This document shows positions 61,074-64,000 of a stretch of DNA of 64,000 nucleotides, piece after piece; positions within the stretch are counted from its first letter, which is position 1; each line of letters starts with the position of its first letter. Made by a program: the position numbers and the translations under genes. The notes below the pieces were generated by a model. The model saw nothing but the letters and a program-made list of their open reading frames with translations, made no database searches and had not been told where the DNA came from. The stretch lies in assembly GCA_036499395.1 (NCBI GenBank), contig DASYDW010000129.1, forward strand, positions 186,001 through 250,000, in the 5' to 3' direction. This DNA comes from Pirellulales bacterium. Lineage in GTDB: Bacteria > Planctomycetota > Planctomycetia > Pirellulales > JACPPG01.

Positions 61074-62249
61074 TTAAACCGCGGCTAATCCCTCGGCCAG
61101 CGCCGCCAACACCCCTTCGTTCGACTCGATTCCCAGCGACAGACGAATCGTGCCGCCGGTGATACCGAGTGCCGCGCGTGCCGCGGCGGTCAGTCCCCGA
61201 TGGCTCGTGCTTTCGGGGTGAGATAGCGTACTGCTCAGGTCGCCTAGCGACGGAGCGAACGGAATGGCCTGCGCCGCGCGAATGAACCGGTCCGCCGCGG
61301 CGCGGCCGCCGGACAACGTAAACGTAACGATCGAGCCGAACGCGCCTGCGAATTGGCGCGCCGCAATCGCGTGGTCGGGATGTGACTCGAGCCCCGGATA
61401 ATAAGTCGCGGCGACCTGTGGTTGATCAGCCAGGTAATGCGCGGCGGCCAGCGCATTGCTCGCGGCGCGCTCGACACGCAAAGCCATCGTCCCCAGCCCG
61501 CGCGCGGCCACCCAGCAATCGAAGGGACTCGACGCCAGTCCCCACGTCGAAAGCACGTTGGGGACGCGTTGCCAGGATTTCTCGGATCCGCAGATCACGC
61601 CCAGGCAGACATCACTGTGTCCGCTCATGATCTTCGTCAAGCTTTCCATCACCAGTTCGGCGCCGAGCGCCAGCGGTCGGCAAATAGCCGGGCTGGCGAA
61701 CGTATTGTCGACCAGCAGTCGCGCGCCTGACGAACGGGCCAACGTCGATAGCGCCGCGATGTCGGGCACGCGCAGCAGTGGATTCGCAATCGTTTCGGCG
61801 ACGACGAGCTTCGTTTCCGGCGACAGGGCAGCCTGCACCGCGCTTAGGTTACAAACGTCAACCACCGTGCTGCGGATGCCCAATCGCGAGCATTCTGCGG
61901 TCAACAGTAACGACGTGCGGCCGTATAGTTGATTACTCACGAGCACGTGATCGCCGGGCGCGAGTTGTGATAGGACAATTGCCGCCAGCGCTCCCATGCC
62001 CGTGCAGCAAACTGCGGCCCGTTCGGCACCGTGCAGCACACGGCACTTCTCGGCCAGCAGATCGGCATTGGGATGCCCGTCGCGTCGATAGGCGTAACCG
62101 GCCAGCTCGCCCCCCAAGAGCGCATCGGCCTGATCAATGCTCTCGCAGCGATAAACGGCCGCCGTATACAGCGGTGCAACCAGCGGCTGCGTCGGTTGTG
62201 GCGGCAGCACGTCGGGGCGCGGGCAGATGTCATCCGGCTTTTCAGCCAT
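61074..62249 (-). CDS. Cys/Met metabolism PLP-dependent enzyme
   Basis: The ATG at 62249 gives 391 residues. The family signature is clear: PLVAPLYTAAVYRCES at the N-terminus, AVCCTGMGALAAIVLSQL, SNQLYGRTSLLL, LVDNTFASPAICRPLALGAE and the PLP lysine in VMESLTKIMSGHSDV. Members include cystathionine gamma-synthase, beta- and gamma-lyases, and methionine gamma-lyase. Which reaction applies cannot be decided. It starts 177 bp downstream of the 62426 gene on the same strand and may be transcribed alone. Confidence 0.92.
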   Translation of the reverse strand: MAEKPDDICPRPDVLPPQPTQPLVAPLYTAAVYRCESIDQADALLGGELAGYAYRRDGHPNADLLAEKCRVLHGAERAAVCCTGMGALAAIVLSQLAPGDHVLVSNQLYGRTSLLLTAECSRLGIRSTVVDVCNLSAVQAALSPETKLVVAETIANPLLRVPDIAALSTLARSSGARLLVDNTFASPAICRPLALGAELVMESLTKIMSGHSDVCLGVICGSEKSWQRVPNVLSTWGLASSPFDCWVAARGLGTMALRVERAASNALAAAHYLADQPQVAATYYPGLESHPDHAIAARQFAGAFGSIVTFTLSGGRAAADRFIRAAQAIPFAPSLGDLSSTLSHPESTSHRGLTAAARAALGITGGTIRLSLGIESNEGVLAALAEGLAAV

Positions 62250-62425
62250 AGGAGTGAGCCTTGAGGTGCGTGAGATATACAAACGTACGCGATCACCGCG
62301 CAATCACGATCGTCATTACCGCGATAGTATAGTCAGGCCAGGTGCATGACACGTCGCCACACCCGCAACCGGGCGGCGCATCGAACTGAGTGGCGCCATG
62401 CCGCGGATCGGCGTGCGCCGGCCAC

Positions 62426-63106
62426 TCAAGCGCGCCAGCGCCGCCCCAATCGCTCGTCGAGCACGGTCGCGTATAGACCGGTCAACTCCGCGACGCACGC
62501 CTCGTCGAGGCTTTGAGCAGGATCTTCGGGCAAGCCCGGCACGATCGCGACACGCCCTTCCAAGTCGCCGAAGCGTGATTGCACTTCCGCCGCCAGCGCT
62601 GCGTCAGCGACGATCACCCGGCTGGCATTCTCGGCGGCCTCGGCAGCCAGCCGTTGATAGCGCGAATCGAATTCGAATTCTGCCAGCTCCTCGCGCAAAG
62701 CGGTCACAACATAGGGCGCTCCCGACTCGAGCGCCAGATGTGCCATGATCCACACCTGCTGACAATGAACGATTTGTGGATCGAAATCGTCGATCTCGGC
62801 ATCGAGCGCTCGCCGCAGCGTAGAGCGAAAAGTTGACAACTCATCATCCGAGAGTTCGGTAAATCGACGGCCAAGGGTCGGTCGCACGCCAAAATGCGGC
62901 GCGTCGAACGTTAACTCGGCGCGCGGGTTGTCGGGCGCGGCGATCACGCGGCGCATACCGATACGTCGCGAGACAACTCCGGCGGGCCCCACGTCGATCA
63001 TGCGCACGGCATGCCCTGCGCCGTCCAATCCCACGGCCAGGCTCAAGGACCGCGCGCCCGGTCCCTGCTCCTCGATCGGTATGTCACTCGCAATCAAGAC
63101 GCGCAT
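62426..63106 (-). CDS. Short glycosyltransferase-like protein (GT4 N-terminal half)
   Basis: This 226-residue product starts MRVLIASDIPIEEQGPGARS, the opening of a GT4-type N-terminal domain, followed by LSLAVGLDGAGHAVRMIDVG. A later DPQIVHCQQVWIMAHLALES and PYVVTALREELAEFEFD fit the cleft strands, and IVADAALAAEVQSRFG follows. GT4 enzymes are about 350-400 residues, so the C-terminal nucleotide-sugar-binding domain is missing or replaced by a short tail. A weak start site leaves the N-terminus open. The protein may be truncated or a non-catalytic partner. Confidence 0.7.
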   Translation of the reverse strand: MRVLIASDIPIEEQGPGARSLSLAVGLDGAGHAVRMIDVGPAGVVSRRIGMRRVIAAPDNPRAELTFDAPHFGVRPTLGRRFTELSDDELSTFRSTLRRALDAEIDDFDPQIVHCQQVWIMAHLALESGAPYVVTALREELAEFEFDSRYQRLAAEAAENASRVIVADAALAAEVQSRFGDLEGRVAIVPGLPEDPAQSLDEACVAELTGLYATVLDERLGRRWRA

Positions 63107-64000
63107 CAAACAGTTCGCCGAATGAGGAGAGCCGCGCCGTGCGGCCAGGATTCCGCTCGCGAGCGGGCCAGGAAACGAGTTCAATGACCGCGCCGTGCGT
63201 AGAACTTCAGTGTAACGAGCGTCGCCCTTTGGAAAGAAGCGGGATCGTTGCGTCGCACCAGAACCCGCGGCTTGCTTATGAGCGGTGTATGAGCCGCAGC
63301 GGGGATCGAAATGCCTTACCTCGGTCGTCCCGACGGCACGGGGACCCGCCACGAACCGGCCGGGGCGACTGCGTCGCAACATCGCATCAATCGATTTCGA
63401 TGCGATGACAACCGAGACACAGTCTCGGCTTCCCAGCGCCCCTCCGAGCCGTACCGAAGGTGCAGCGCCGGATATAGCATTGTGAAAGATCTGGAACCCC
63501 GGGGCGAGATAGCCATCGGTCACCCCCCGGGCGCAGGCATTTTCGTTGTGCTAGACCCCGGCCCACCCCTATATTGAACGCACCGATCACGGAGCAACGA
63601 TCGCGTCGGATTCGGGCCGACCATATACGAAAATACCGGGTCGCCTGGCCCTGCGGGGTGCGGCGGCAACATGGGGCGGAATCGGCTTCCGCTCGCCGCA
63701 CGAGGCGAGCCGAGGCGGGGGTTGCCAGCACCCGCGGTAAAACTTTCGCGATCAGATAATTTTTCGCAGACCATCGGCCCACTCGCCGGCCGAATACTTG
63801 ATCTAGAGGATTGTTCCTGCGGTAACGATTGCCGCGAACGTCCCGGCCATTCCGTCGGCCATCACGGAAAAGTCAGCGAGGAGCGAGCTTTCGGCGTAGA
63901 ACTTGAAATAATGGATACCGTGGCAGTTGCGTGCGATTCGGCCGTCCTCCGGCGACCGCTCGCGTTGACGGCATTCATGAACCCTCTTCGCTTCCCCGCC
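63107..64000. other. Long intergenic region at the right edge
   Basis: About 890 bp contain no frame that looks like a real gene; the longest on either strand have no ribosome binding site and unlikely composition. At the very end an ATG at 63977 opens eight codons (MNPLRFPA) that run off the window and could be the start of the next gene. No repeat or RNA gene was seen. Confidence 0.5.

Noticed and set aside
63387-63782. 131-codon minus-strand frame in the right-edge gap
   Set aside because: No ribosome binding site, an Arg/Cys-biased translation typical of random GC-rich DNA and no known motif.

Overview
The window reads as chromosomal DNA of a GC-rich planctomycete, probably of the Pirellulales. 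The clearest sign is a 1772-residue secreted protein joining two ThuA-like domains, LamG, a beta-propeller, HEAT-like repeats and a terminal cytochrome c, a style typical of Planctomycetes. Many short cysteine-, tyrosine- or proline-rich exported proteins, ATG/GTG/TTG starts with GGAG-type ribosome binding sites, and lone housekeeping genes (infA, glnB) outside their usual operons agree with this. The assignment comes from recognising families by eye; no database search was possible.

Layout. 1-8 kb: mostly minus-strand metabolic genes (extended SDR running off the left edge, esterase, RMD1/DUF155 protein, aldo/keto reductase, amidohydrolase, alpha/beta hydrolase). 8-15 kb: the giant ThuA/cytochrome protein and an alkylglycerol-monooxygenase-like membrane enzyme. 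15-30 kb: mixed-strand accessory metabolism (enoyl-CoA hydratase, SelA-like PLP enzyme, two MDR dehydrogenases, a Tat-exported TIM barrel, O-methyltransferase, phytanoyl-CoA dioxygenase, SDR, bifunctional proline catabolism enzyme PutA, MaoC-like hydratase) with small orphan genes and repeat elements. 30-40 kb: exported low-complexity proteins, superoxide dismutase, a PAS-GGDEF protein with a degenerate HD-GYP domain, and a fumarylacetoacetase-family enzyme. 40-48 kb: membrane protein with acidic tail, App1-type phosphatase, glgC, and a heme pair in which a HemD-HemE fusion overlaps hemY by four bases. 48-52.6 kb: cysteine-rich exported proteins, cupin and glutathione peroxidase. 52.9-57.4 kb: a topoisomerase VI cluster (top6B, a zinc-ribbon/acyl-carrier-like protein, top6A) followed by a ParDE-like toxin-antitoxin pair. 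57-63 kb: glnB, 2Fe-2S ferredoxin, a large exported protein, infA, a Cys/Met PLP enzyme and a short glycosyltransferase-like protein. No rRNA, tRNA, CRISPR array, phage or insertion sequence was found.

The best candidate for an undescribed system is the topoisomerase VI cluster at 52.9-57.4 kb. A bacterial chromosome carries both subunits of this type IIB enzyme, and between them lies a 117-residue protein that joins a four-cysteine zinc ribbon to a carrier-like domain keeping the DSL phosphopantetheine site. A second signal is a family of short hairpin repeats with a CGT-type triplet loop, two of which bound a 131-bp element at 23593-23723.
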